The notes beneath the pieces were generated by a model, which ran no database searches, was not told the DNA's origin, and worked only from the letters and a program-made list of their open reading frames with translations. A stretch of DNA of 64,000 bases from Sipunculus nudus. Taxonomy: Eukaryota; Annelida; Sipuncula; Golfingiida; Sipunculidae. Within the stretch, counting starts at the first letter, position 1. Each line of letters starts with the position of its first letter. The position numbers and the translations under genes were made by a program. The stretch spans positions 19,771,019 through 19,835,018 of the forward strand of contig CM049306.1 of assembly GCA_026874595.1 (NCBI GenBank), given 5' to 3'. Of this stretch, positions 25,701 to 40,700 are shown one piece after another.

Positions 25701-28700
25701 ATACTTATAAACAAGCGTCCAGTATGAAAAGAGGATATATACCAGTATTCCATGAATCCAGTGATTTTGTAAACATTGGCAACATTGCAGAAACAAAATC
25801 ATCACTAATAAATGCCACTTCATGAAATACTGATAGGGCATGTCTACTGCACTCAATTAGTTCTTGTAAATAGGATATAACCACCAACTTAAGGTGATTT
25901 TAGAAAAATAAAAGTATAAAAAAAGTATAAATCCCTGAAAAGTATGAATAAAGTATAAAAGGTCCTGCCTAAATATAAGAATGTACTTTTAAATAACAGC
26001 ATAGAACGGCAGCACTGTATTAAACTGTTAAATGGCCTGAACTCTTGCACCAAAATGTAGTTACAAATCTGTTTTCAGCCTGACCTGATGCTGAGTGGTC
26101 TCTGACTGGTCCTGTGTTCTGGGTGGGTGTGGCGCCATTGGCAAATGTCCAATCAAATTTGTCTGTTGCCTTCTGGTGTAGGAAACACAAGGTACTCTCA
26201 AAACCACAGGTGATTTCATCTAGAAAGAAGTTTGACAAAGAGAACCATTACTGAGAGGCCAGGAGACTCAGTGACACCTCAGAAGAGGCAATGTGGCAAA
26301 CTGGAAGAAACTGGTTAGATGAGACATTACTATGTGACCTAGGAGCCCCCATACAATCTAATCAAAGGACTTCTTGTACATTTGACAGGTGTCCATGGGG
26401 AGCAGAAGCTTTTGAACTTCTAGTACCAGGGAATCATTGTCGTCTAATTATGGGTGCACAGTTCCTGGCAAGTATATATACACTGAGTTTGTGCTCTTGT
26501 AACCATATTTAATCATCTAAGTTTTGTTTTATGAAAGCCATAACTGACAAATCATAAAACAAAGTTATATTATGCCAACAGACAGCAATAGACACTTTTA
26601 AAACCATTGACCTATCCACCACAGCCCAGCCTGAACTCCCGTGCTTCATTAACATATTTAAATGAGATTTGGTTTTCAAAATACACACACGCCACCTATT
26701 GGTAAGGCGAGTACTATGACCGTTGGGACATTTTAGTACACGGCTTTATTTGGACAGGCGACCAGTGTGAAACCTTGATTCTTTGAAATAAATGAAATAT
26801 ATACCAATCCTGAATAAATAGCAAGTTTTAATAGACAAACCATACAAGAAACCGTGTCAGTGCATCGAAGTGGAGCAAGCGAGCGTGTCACAGGCACCGC
26901 TTCAAACCCGATCTTTGACACTGTACCCTATCGTTGCTAAAACAATACGCACATTTTTAATTATAAACTATGATGCAAAGGGTACCTATGATCCATATGC
27001 CGAGCTGCCATCTCTGTGCTAATCATATAAATTATTCTTTAGGCGTTAATTTGACTCGGTGTTTTCGCCCGTGAACCACCGCTTCGGTGGCCATATTCAC
27101 AGGGTAAACATGCACCCACTGACTCACGTCACGGGTCGTAACCATAGAGACGACCCACTTCGCTGACCCAAAAAATAACTTCAGAGCGGCCAAGCTGTGT
27201 GCATGTGATGTATAGGCCATATAGCATTGCCTTTACATGTATAAGCTCATCGGTAGCCTGCTCTGCACGTGATTAGTAGCTGTTTTGCAGTTTACGTTCA
27301 GTTTTATATCATTAAGAAAGTTAGACCTTTTCACCGTTTTTTTATAAAAAATATTAAAATACCGTCACGGTATAAGGGCTTTCTGACAATATTTACAGCC
27401 TGAATAAGGCTCATCATGCAGCGCTCAAGGCTATCGTAGTCGGTCAAAATAATGTTCTTGGCCCTGTGATAGGTTGTACCATCCCATATAATTTATTTTT
27501 AAATTGATCTGTTTTTCATATTGTAGCCATATTTTGGCTATTTCATCATCTGTTTGTGTTATATTCTCGTGTACATCCATAGGGGTTGACCTCGTGACTG
27601 ACAGCGTTCCGGCCTCCGCGCTCAGGAACCAGCTGACGCTCACAAAAATGTGTACCCTGGCTTTGCTAAACCACTTTGAAGTCTGATATTTTCCATAACC
27701 GTATATTTTATTATGCTCTTTCCTTCGAGTATGGTCAGTTTACTGCTGTCGGTAAATTTACCCACTGTTTCATGGATTTTCTGAGCGGTCCCCCTCGACG
27801 TGTCAGTAGGTCATAGACATGTTGAAAGAGGCCATTTCACAAGTAACATGACAATGGTCATATGATTTAAAAATATCCATTGCCTGCTACAGATGGCAGG
27901 ACACAACTATGAGTGGACAGACAATTTTATCATACTAACATTGAAAAAATAATGGCGCCTGAAAAATGACCCGAATCGGAGTACATCTATGGGCATTCAT
28001 GTTTGTTTTTACTGCTAGGGGCAATCGCCCCTCAAGTAAACAAAGACCACGTGCCGACGCATGGGAGATCAGGCTGCCACAGCCCTAATGCTCGGCCCTT
28101 TTAATTTATTATTAAAATGAGCCCCAAAAACACTCCTACACAGAAGGTCTTCAATACCAATGGTATCAAGAGCTGCTTATAATATAATAATGACGTCAAA
28201 AAGGTCTATGTCGCATGACGTCGTATTGAGTTGTGTCATCAACTGGTATCACCTGACCATTGTTTACTATTTCACAGTCATTATGACTTTCTTGCAATAT
28301 TTTGGATTATTTGTCCCATACGATTTATGTGCCAGGTAAGACGACATTATTGACTGTAGTCAGAGGAACGGCTCCTGCAACCTATAGCCTAGAATTTTTT
28401 ATACTGTCTCATTTGTATAAAAAAATATCTGGGAAAACATGCTGACATGAATACTGGTAGTTTTAACAGACTACACTAGTTTTGTTTGACACAGCTCTGT
28501 CAAATTATGCAAAATTGTTTTTGTCAGATGATTGATGCTTAACAATGTTAAAGATCACCGGATTGGTTGCTCGTTAGTCCAATCCTTATGATTATTCATT
28601 GAATGAATATGTGATTAAGGTCACAGAGTTCATGGATAGGTCAATTCAGCAGACTCGGATCTTCTGGTCAGCTTACCTTAATACAGGACATGCAGGAAAG

Positions 28701-31700
28701 GTGTAATTTAACTTGTATAACGTTTTGATTTGTGAATTATTTTACCCTGATTGTAAATGTATCAATTTTATATTATCAATAACATATGAATGGACGAGTA
28801 CAGGTCTACATGATTTAGTTTAACAAAATATTCCAGAATATTAAGTTCCCCTTCTGATATTTTATCTAGGATATTAAGTTTCCCATTTGATACATAACCA
28901 AAATTTGAGCTAAAGTTGGACAAATGATATATGCAGTAATGCTGATACAGATTTCTTCAGTAATGCTGATTGTAATGCAAAGAAAATTAATAAAATATTT
29001 TGCATGGACGATTTTCCTTACTTTATAAAGAATACTGACAGAATATTTACTGTCAAAAAGTGGGCAGTTTGGTTGCCCTGGATACTTACTCCTGAAGTCA
29101 TGGCATGATCCAGTAGTTATGCTGACATCATCAACGGAGATATCACCACGGAAACCATTTCCACGCACACCATCAATCAAGACACTATAAGGGGTGGAAC
29201 TTGCTGGTAAATTAACGTAGGCTTTTATCCACTGAGGCCCCTGTTCACCTGTGATGGAATTCACATACGTGATATTTAGGATAATAAAGCTATTAAATTT
29301 AAAAACACTAGTGTGCAAATATTCTATCACAAACCTTAACAGCAGAATAAATTTTATTTAATTTTGGAGCTCCACAGACAAAGCCAAAGCTTTGTTATGT
29401 TGTTCACATGTGTGTCACAACTGCTCAGTTTAACAAGATGTTAATATTATCACCTTAAGGTGGCAGCACTGCATGATTTGATGCTACTCTGTACAGCCAA
29501 AGGCTATCAATATATATGAAAAATATCAGCTTGGAAAAGGAACATCCACAAAATCAGGTTTGCTATTTCAAGCCTTCACAAGATCAGATATTACTACATC
29601 CACATGTTCAGTGCCATTAATCAGCTGCCAGTTCATGCATACAGGTATTGACAATGTTTCAGGTATATACATATACATGCATATGAATTTAAGCAAGGTA
29701 GTTTTGACCACTAACCAAAGGTCAGAATTGTGAGATGAAAAAAAAATGAGATCCATACCCTGTCCCACCCCTTTCATTAAGACTTCCCCTTCCCTTATTT
29801 ACTTAACTAGAATAAAATATAGTCTAGATGTCAGACTGGCACAAATGCAACTGTCAGTTGCCAAATTGAGAATAATCTTACTTTGCAGGATTATTAATAT
29901 TGCAACACACAGTAATAAAGTCCAGTGGTTGAGTAAAAGGAAGTCCACCCAAGTGTTTTTATCTTAAGTACAAGAGATATCAGAAGTAGTTCAGCCAGAA
30001 GGAAATGCAAAATTTATCTGTAACTGGTCATCATCCAAAACACAGTGGAAATCAGAATATCTGCAGGCAATGTGAAAAAAATGCATGAAAATATTTCAGA
30101 ATTGGTGAATGATGGACCTGGGTAAAACAAGGGACCTATGGGTCACGGCGCTCAGCTGTTATATATGATAAAAAAATATGATTTAGAAATGAGGCACATG
30201 CTGGTTTTGTGTGGTAATAAGTATAAGCTGTATCATGAGTTGTTGTTGTTTAGCTTATGTATGATTTTTATAATACCTTTGGAGACAGAAGAGAATTGAT
30301 TTCATTTATTTTATTAACAAATGGAGTACTATTGTCACACAGATTTTGACTTGGCCATATAACTTATAAGCAGAACATATAATATAAGAGTTTTAAACTA
30401 TTTATTAAAAAAAATTACAAATATTGTCCCAGATATAATTTTTATTAAAAATAATAAGAGAATCGTATGATTTTTAAAAGGAAATATAACTGAAATGATT
30501 ATTTAAATAATATTAAAGAATATATTCATGAATGCATTCATGAATACATTTGGAAAGGATTTGCACTGGTATTCATATACTTTCATTTTTACCTGAATTC
30601 CCATTCTTTATGCAAGAAATTTTATAATGGAGTACATATTCATATTGTATTTAAATACAATTGCAAAGTATTCCCACCATGTCTGGTATTTATTCAGTTT
30701 TCACCAAACAATGGTGTTGAGAATCCAGAATGTACAAAATTCACACATTTTATAATGATCATAAGTACCTGGTTTTATGGCTTTTATTTATATTAAAAAA
30801 AAATAAACGTGATATATTCATTTTGGACTAATTTCACATCAATGTACACACTAGGAATCTAGATTAATATTATCAACTGCATCTTTGTCTATCATTAATT
30901 TCCTTCATATGATCCCTAATGATTAGTAATGAATAATATGATTTACTTTTTTATTATTAAAATTGAACTGAAAAATGCCATAGGTGACTGCATGGTGTTA
31001 TTTGGAATATGTGACATTCTATCCATCGTTACAAGATTCTTATATCATCAGTAACTGCAAGTTAATTCCCTATTATTATAAACTAACAAATTCCTTTTCT
31101 ATTTTTCTTTAATTTGTTATTAAAAACCAATAAAAATTGATTAATTTATTGTTTATTGTTATGTTGTTGGTTAAAACTACTAGATGAGTTGGGTTGGACA
31201 CCTGGATCAACTGTGGCTGGCCATAAGCTGCCTGGCTGCCCAAGTATATGCCTCGCCTCAAGCGTGCATAATTTGCTGAAAGTTCAACAAGGTCAACATA
31301 CATGTGACTCAAGAGTGGCTGGAGAGAGCCAAGGTCTGACATCGTCTCATAAAAACATTAATAAAAGCTACAATTTTTGGCTAATTTCTTTCAGCTTTCT
31401 AAACTAAAAAGCTGAAATCCTTATGTGTGCATGATATGAAAATTATATAAACAGAGCTCATATGAAACAAAAGTGAAATGGTCAAAATTGGGCAAAATTT
31501 AAGGTACTAATTTTATATTTATACTAATAACTTATAAAATTTTTAAAATTCAGAACTTATTTTGGGTATTCAATTGAATCTTGATTAAATAATGTTACAT
31601 TCCTGACAAAAAATCTCTAGCTTCAGCAAGCCCCTTGTTAAGGGAGTAAATATACTTCTTGATTTTTTACAAAGTGCATTATGTTTGGGCCCATAACTTA

Positions 31701-34700
31701 AAACAATTACGCAATACTGACATTTCTGGCATGTGCACAGAGAATGTATAGAAAAACATGTATATTATATATGATTAAAGTCAGATCCGTGGTTTTGATA
31801 TTAGGCAGTATTGAAGTGTAACAATGGGTTTTTAATTGAAAAATGAAGTTTTTTATTAATATCTCAAAGATTAATATCTCAAAAGGTATTAAGTCCTAGT
31901 GACCAAAATTCTCGGCATGATAGGGGATTTTGGAGACATCTAATTGTATGCCAAATTTTACGAACTGAGAGCATAAGCTGGGGAGCTGACCTCTTGCAAA
32001 CTGCATAACACTAGCCTGATGTAAACAATATGTTACATGGTGCTTGAAAACATGAATAAAATCTACAGTTTTTGATCAACTGGTTTCAAATTTTTGGTGT
32101 TAACAGACAAAATGCTAACAAAAACATGCTGAGAAAATTAAATCCACAGTACTTATAGGAAAAAAACGTGCCATGGTCAAAGTAAGGCAAAATTTAAGGT
32201 ACCAATTTTTTATTTTTGTTAATATTTTAAAAAATTTAAAAGATTTTGATCTATTTTTGGGTATACAATTTAATTTTGATTAATTAAAGTTATATTACTT
32301 GAAAAAAAAGTCCATAGCTTTAACAAGTTTTGTGTTAAGTGATCAAATATCTTTCCTGATTTTTTACAAAATGCATTATGTTCTGGCCCATAACTTTCTT
32401 AAATTATATAATACAGACATTTTCAGGTATGTACATAGGAACTATATAGAGGAATATTTATGGTAAATATGAGGAAAAACAAATATGAGGAAAAACAGAT
32501 GAGTGGTTTTGATATTAGGCAGCCCTGAAGTGTGAAAATAGGTTTTTAATAAAAAATTGAGGTTTTTCCTTAATTTCTCAAAGGAACAAAGTCGCAAAGA
32601 CCCAATTTTCGGCTTGGTAGGAGATCTTGGGGACATCTAACACTATGCCGAATTTTAGGTTCCTAGGTCTTACGGTTTCAAAACGTGCCACATCTACGGA
32701 CGGACGGATGGACGGACAACGGACAATGGACCACGACTATAGCTCAGATGACTTATAGTCAGCTGATCTAAAAATATATGCCCTAGAGACTTGATGGTGT
32801 GAGCATAATAAATAAGGGGATAGAGTTTTAGTTCATGACAGTTGAAATTCAAAAGTACCTGATATCATCCAGAGCAGTTCTTGTGGGGTAGGATTCACTG
32901 CTTCTCCGGTGGAGACACTGAGGTTGCCAATATGGTTGCCAAGCATGTAATACCAAAGTACCAAACACATCTGTGTGTTAGGTAACAAGCCTGAGGTTTT
33001 TAATCGTGCAGTGTCCCCTTCAATGCGTGGATCTGTACCAGTAGATGTGGTCTCTAGGAACAGGAACCGACCTGGTAAGGATGAACATTTTAATTTACTT
33101 TTATCAAGTTTACTGTGCCCCACTTATAACCTTTTTAAATACTTTTGCTATTGGGCAAACACTGATTTACAACTCTCCAGCAGTCATATTATTTTCCCTT
33201 CTGATCAGTCTATGGTGTTGTAATCGAGTCACCAACCTCCAAGGCCAAGTCCCAAGTCACTACTGCCAAAGGCCAAGGCGGAGGCACCACAACCCCAGGC
33301 CAAGGCCAAGTCACCACCGTCCAAGGCCAAGGCCTAGGCTGGGTCACAGGGACTACCAGTTAAACAATGCCTATATATTTAACAAAGTAAACATTTCCTT
33401 CATAAAAGTACCATATGTATGCCTATATAGTGTATATATGCCTATATATAGCGGATAAAACTTTTTGTTGTTCATCTGGACTAATGAGAGAAATGCTGCA
33501 CACATTACAGGCCTATCCTTCCTGCCAGCTAACAAATGCTGTGATGTTACCCAGATGCTTAAGTTACAAAGTACACGTATACAAAACTGTACAGAGTTTT
33601 GCTGATAAAATGCAGTTCGACTCAGAAGGGTAGGATCATATCTCCGCAGTTCCAAAGGATAAACGCGGTGCCTTGCAATCGTTCCATAAGCAGGGATTAT
33701 GCTGTGCTCATGTATTCGCTCTGCTCACAAGCTGTGTTCAGAGTGTAACACAAAACAGTTGAAGTTTCCTATCTACAATGTTTGCACCTGCTTGAATCAC
33801 TGGGCATGGTCACAAATAAATGACAAGTCTGGGAATTCCCGCTTGGAAAAGATCCTGCTTCAAAGATCACATATGGATAAATAATAATTCGTTTATAGTT
33901 AATAACAGTTATTAATCAAAGAACTTAGAGATATTTAACAGATGCAAATGTTCATGATTAAGGTTTGTTTTGGTGAACAATAAGTGCGCCCCTAATACTT
34001 CCAATAGCGCTGATACTGTAGAATTCAGAAAAAAGTCTAGATTTTGGATTTTGAGTTTGTTTTTAAGGCTGCGGCTATAGAAACAGGATTTACGGTAATC
34101 CAAGGAGAACAATTTCTAATTGCGTTTTTTTATTAACACGATTCTCCTATTTTCATAAAGTTTGCGCATGTTTATTAAATAAGTCAGTTCATGGATCTTT
34201 TTCACTCCAGTGACGAAACAGTGGTTTACCAGCAGTTTTTCTCCTCTCACCGGCATACAAGAGTGTACCAATCATTCCTCATATGTAGGCAAAATCAGAC
34301 TAACTTATAGGCTCTAATTAAATGATCTACTATGTCGGGTAATACCTTTCATTATGGAAAATAAGAATATCTACAAGGAGACTGAGGGAGATTAAAAATA
34401 GAGTGGCTATTATTCTAGCATCTGAAGGCAGATATTTACAGGCCAAACAAGCTTGCATCTGCACATTTCACAGGAGTGAGCCAAATGTGCGTGGCCTCCA
34501 GCTAGCCGCCAACCCATTTGCCCTAAGTCACTAAGCCGGAGGGCTTGAGGTCAAGGCTGAGTACAAGTCATGGTCTTCCGAGGACAAGGCCAAGGAAACC
34601 TGGCCTCGATGCCAAGACGGTCCTCGAAACCTCCAACACTGCTTCTGATATTTAGAAAAGCTACCATTAAATGTTAGGAAAACAGGACAAAAGTGCTTTG

Positions 34701-37700
34701 TATACGATGTTTGGGGCGGTTAGTTACTGTTCTGAATTTGAGGTATGTATGAATGGAATTTTTGTGAAAATCGGATGCCTCATCTTCACCAGTGATCTAG
34801 CTGTCATTGATATGATAACATCATTGGCATCTCATGTCATTAACATGATAACATCATTGGCATCTCATGTCATTAACATGATAACATCATTGGCATCTCA
34901 TGTCATTAACATGATAACATCATTGGCATCCCATGTCATTAACATGATAACATCACTGGCATCCCATGTCATTAACATGATAATATCACTGGCATCCCAT
35001 GTCATTAACATGATAACATCATTGGCATCCCATGTCATTAACATGATAATATCATTGGCATCCCATGTCATTAACATGATAACATCATTGGCATCTCATG
35101 TATCATTTTAGTGCCAGTAGGTTCAAACACTGAAAAGCAAAAGACAGATATTATATAATAACATTGTTACTCATAATTCAGATATTTGAAACTGCCAGAT
35201 CTTACATTTGTGCATAAAAGACAAGAATTTCAACTCTTGTTATATTGTTAATATTTTTGCTCACTTATTAAATATGATAATGATACACTATATATGGAAC
35301 TAATGGGAATACACAATGAATAAAAAACTACAGTAAGAAAATGAAAATGGAACACTCATGAAACATTGAGAAAGTGAAAACTGCAATGATTTAATCAGAC
35401 GAATATTAAATGGACCAAAGTTTCTAAGTAAGTTCAGACAGAGTTAATAATCTAAGCCTTTTATGGTCATAATAATATTGGGTTTGTCATTATTGGCACA
35501 ATTTTGGCCCTCTGACAGAATGTCTATGACAAGTATGTGTAGTAGTGTCATAGTGCCTTTTCATGTTGTATCGAGAGCCACAGAGTAAGGCTCCTCAAGA
35601 TGAGCTGCACATTAAGGCTCCATGAGGATGCAAGTATTTTCATATTTGACACTGCCTCATGACCCACAATCATATTTGACAATGCCTCATGACCCACCAG
35701 CACACTGTCACTTGACAAACCAGTTTTTAGACATAAACAAGCTTTTTTCAGTATATTTTCTAACACCACCTACCATGTGTGAGAAAAATTGTTTTAACTG
35801 GCATCCTGGTAAATCCCTCTACATGTTTGTTTTATTACTGACGGCGTGAACGAGCATGGCTCATGCAGGTTACTTACTGTAGCCTACAATTAAGATTATA
35901 ATAGGCTATCTATTATGATAGCAATGCAAACAGGATGGAGAATTGTTGCAGTGCATTTAACCATATGGCTTGTATCATGACACAAGTTAGGCTTACCAGC
36001 TCAATATAAATGCCTACCGAGTCATGTACTCCCAGCTATGTCATAAGACAATTCCTACAGTGTTATTAAATTTGAAGTAGTTACACCTGAGAGAAGTATG
36101 ACAAAAGATGGGAATCAGAAAGGTCTGCAGTTATCAGCTTTGTATTTAATATGATAATCAGTGGCAGCAGAGTATGTGTCTAAATGGTACTGCACAGAAC
36201 ATTTCATCAGTCTCACCTGATCCAGTCGTATGGTCTGCATCAGCCCCTGTGCCAGAACTGGGGGTCACTGTACCAATAAACCAGTCAAACTGGTCGCTTC
36301 CATCTGCCACATTGACCAAAGAGCACTCCTGATTCACCTCAAAAGTGCACTGTAACAAACTAGCTCCTGCAAAAGGATGTAAAATATACTCAGTATATTC
36401 TATATACTCTATGGGCAAGAAGGAATGTCAAGCCATGAATGAAAATCACAGATTGCTGCCAAGAGGCATTTCTGATGGGACTGAAATGAAAGTACATCCT
36501 CTCACAGGACCCAATCTTCAGTAAAAAATTCACAGCAATCCCTAAAATTGTTCTTCAGATAACACAAAGGAATAGGATAGAAGGACAGAACACCTGACAA
36601 CAATGGTGCATCTATCTGTCTAGATGGTGCCCTAATAAATCCCAAATACCTATGTAAAATGAAAAGTTAAAATTTATGGTAAAGGTTACTCATACTTCCC
36701 TGTGAATAAGCACACACCAGCTTTCACATTCACAGAACATTAACATCCTATGAAATAATGAAGCTCAGTATTTCGCAGTAAAGCTCATAATTTCTCAGTA
36801 TGAACTGACCTACCTGGAGCTACAGTGCCATCCACTGGAGGTGTAGTTATTCTCTCTGTGGTTCTTTCTGTGGCGAAATCAAAAAGATTATTAGATCACA
36901 TCTTAGATGCTTTAAGATTCCTGACAATCCTGAATTAAAGATTAGATTTTCCATTAATGTATACTCATTTACAAATACTCATAAATAAAAATCTGATTAA
37001 CTCCCCCAATCATCTGAAATCATGGTATTCAGTTACACATTATATATAAATGAGCAATGAACAAAGTTAATTTGGCCCATGGAAAATTATCCAACACTAA
37101 CCCAGGGAAATCCTGCAGACCTGTCCTGAACTGCAAAAAAGGAGTAATATGTAAGTTTGGAAAATACAGATTTTACAGAGCGAAATTTTTAATATTGTAT
37201 TCTACCATTTTCCAATTTATTCAATTTTATATTCCACAGCATTAACATTTAAAGTCAATATTGCTTCAGTTTGACTTCTTTCACTATAAAATTTTTTAAA
37301 TTTTAAAAATCCCAAATTTATTGGTGGATCAAGGAAACAAGAAAGAATACCGGTAGTTGTTCGTGATGGACATTGTCCCTGTATAATATTTATATCGTCG
37401 ATGGCAATGTCTGCCATATACCAGGTGCCGATGATGCCTTCAATGACAACATGATAGCGCCTCCCCTCCAGATTGGGCAGGTAGACTTCTGCTTGTCTCC
37501 AGAAATTACCCTGTCCCCCTGCATAGACAATGACATTTGTTTCAATCAATTCAAAACTACGGTTTGTTGAATATTATTAATAACAGTAAAACTTTGCAGC
37601 ATCTAACTTGCTTCATCTAACATGCAAAGTGAGGCTTGGAGCCACCATCCTTTCTGCCAGAGTAAAACTTAGTAATTGAAGGTTGTCCTTTAATCAAGGG

Positions 37701-40700
37701 ACATGAATACTGGTTAAAATTTACAACTTGATTCATGATTTAGAAATTGTGAGAGTTTTACTAAATTTCTGAGTACGTTGTTATATTTCTTTCATGCTAC
37801 ATTAAGTTTGAAATTAAGAATGTTTTATAAAATATGTTATTCCCTTTATTAAAACAAATTTAAACCACTGTTATTCGCCAATATTACCATATGAACAGTG
37901 GTTTAAGTTGACTCTCCATGTCAGCTGACTTAGTCATTATCATTTATCACTGAAACAGCTGTACTAGGCATGTCATTTGCCTACTGAAATGGCCATGCTA
38001 GGCATACAAGTTCCAACAAGGGGTACTGTGCACTCTGAGGCACCAACTTCCATGCAAAACCCATGACCAGCAGACTCCTGCTGACCTGGAAAGGTACCTG
38101 GTTATGCTCGAGCATCCTCTGAAGGAGCATCCTCTGAATGGGCTCGGAAGACTAACTAGAAAGGCCCATCAGCAAGGCCATTTAAAGTTTCCAGTTCAGA
38201 AATGCAGTAAAACAGTCACTATCAATTTAATTAAATGTTAGGTTTTAAGAACTGAGCCCAGGTCTACTATTTAGACATTTTGATTACACAAATGATACCA
38301 TGTAGTAAAATCACTAAATTTCAGCTAACATTTAAAGTTCATTTTTTATAAACGTCTTTCTGCATAAATGTTTCATCTTTATTTAAGCCTGAAGATTTTG
38401 CTGACTATTCACATAATTCAGATATCAGTTACTTAAAACAGCTTTACCTGACAGAGTCCATAATAGGTCATACTTCAGATCATCTCCAGTATGGTAAACC
38501 TGGTGCACTCTCAAGGTCCCAACATTTTGTCCATGCATGTAATACCACAATGTCATGCAGAGGTTGCCTTCAGTAAGTACTCCCGATGCCATCAGTGCTT
38601 TGTCACCAGGTCTTGATGGGTCAGAGGCCTCAATATACATGTATTTTCCTGCACCTAAAATAATTAACAGCATATTTTTTATGTAGTATTTTTCAGTAAA
38701 TCAGGCTTCAGTAGATTTGAAATGTCTCTGACACTATAGATCTTTAGACAATCTCTGTTCTGAGACCCCAAGCAATCCACTGGATTTTTGTATTTTGTAA
38801 TGCTACATGAAAGCAAACCCATCACTATTTGTGATGCTACACCTTGGCTATAGATGAGAAACATTTCTCCAATGAAATAATCTTAGGCCTCTGCGTACTC
38901 CATTTATTACATTAAGAGACTCTAGTCATGGCCCTCATTCAATCTTTAGAACTATTTTGTATGACAATTCAGTGCCTCTCAGGAAATAATAGAGGCCTAT
39001 TCCTAGTTCAACCAAGCCCTGCACATTGGTTCAACCAAGCCCAGACCACTGGTTCAACCAAGCCCAGACCACTGGTTCAACCAAGCCCAGACCACTGGTT
39101 CAACCAAGCCCAGACCACTGGTTCAACCAAGCCCAGACCACTGGTTCCAACAAGCCCAGACCACTGGTTCCAACAAGCCCAGACCACTTGTTCAACCAAG
39201 CCCTGACCACTGGTTCAACTAAGCCCTGACCACTGGTTCAACCAAGCCCTGACCACTGGTTCAACTAAGCCCTGACCACTGGTTCAACTAAGCCCTGACC
39301 ACTGGTTCAACTAAGCCCTGACCACTGGTTTAACCAAACTTGTGAAGAAGAACACCAAAATGCCTTTGGATACATCAAAAAACAAAACTTTGATCAGAGC
39401 TCAAAACATGCCCATGGATAAATTTTAGGTTATTCAAGGAGGTACTTTTCCCCATGTGATGCAGTTTTTTAGAGCAATTTGCAATATGCCCATTTTATAA
39501 GTGTGCAATATTTACAATAATAAAACTAGAATATGGGTAGTCTACAAGTGACTTAGTGTATCCGCCGAAATCCGAGGGGGACGGGTGACGCGAGGCATGG
39601 ATTAAGTGGCAAGGGGAAATAGAGTGAGGTATGTTGCATATTAGCATGGATGTCTGCAGCCAAAATGTGTATGTAGGTTGCGCCACCTACCTCAAAATCC
39701 AGAAAGCTGTCCAAGTTGTATACATATGCAAAATTTAAGGCAGCTAAGTCAAACCACTACTTGTATATGAGTGATTTTATCTGACAGCAGACAAACAGAA
39801 GGACGCTGTGCAAAAATGGTGGCAGGTGGCGCCACCAATCTTGTGTATGATTAAGAGCCATGTGAGATCTATACACATGCAAAATTTCAATGGGATATGT
39901 CAAACCAGTCCTGAGATATAAGCCTGAATGTCTGCAGCATAAACAAATGTATGGGCGCAACCTGCCAGAAATCCAGAAAGCTATCCAAGATGTATAAACC
40001 TGCAAAATTTTAGGCAGATATGTCAAACCACTGCTGAGATGAGTGATTATATCCCATGGCAAAAATACAGACAGACGCTGTGCAATGTGGTTGCAGGAAT
40101 CGCCACCATTTTTGCGTATGATGAAGAGCTATGCGAGATCTATACACATGAAAAAATTTTGGCCCATTCGGTCAGACAGTTCCCGAAATATGAGCTTGGA
40201 TGTCTGCAGCGTTAACATGAATGTAGGTGGTGCCACCTGTCATAAACTCCAGAAAGCTATCCAGGATGTATACACATGCAAAATTTCAGTTGGATAAGTC
40301 CAACCAAGGCAGATATATGAGTGATTTTTAGTGTATGTTATAAAGCTATCCAAGGGCTACATTTGTGTAAAATTTTTAGCCTGATCGGTCAAACTGTCCC
40401 CCAGATAGGTGGGTTTATGTTTGGAAACAGACACACAAATGCAAGCTGGGCAGAGAGGAAAGGTCAGAGGTCAACCAAAAATGAGGGCGCAGCAGTTCAC
40501 ATGACCCGATCATAATCCTGAATTTAAAACAAGGGACCTATGGGTCACTGTGCTCAGCTGAAGTTGACCTTGAAGGTAAAAATCTAAAATAATATCAAAT
40601 GGAGATAAAGTGTAAGAGGAAGAGGTAATAAAGGCCATGGTTGGTTTATGTGTTTGGTTTGTATTGATGAGCAAGATATTGTTGCAAATAATATTTGTGA

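Noticed and set aside
26220-29089. Linker exon between MAM D and MAM E
   Set aside because: Searched by eye for a Thr/Pro-rich phase-1 exon with splice sites; none convincing, so domain E appears to lack the linker.
28800-29090. Extension of MAM D exon 3 into the downstream open frame
   Set aside because: The frame continues but a GTAAGT donor at the phase-1 position expected from the other domains ends the exon.
34671-35111. 146-codon frame with MITSLASHVIN repeats
   Set aside because: Encoded by the 33-bp minisatellite in an intron of the opposite-strand gene; no upstream coding signature.
38928-39229. Frames with Pro/Gln/Thr repeats
   Set aside because: Encoded by the 23-bp minisatellite; period not divisible by three and frames cycle.
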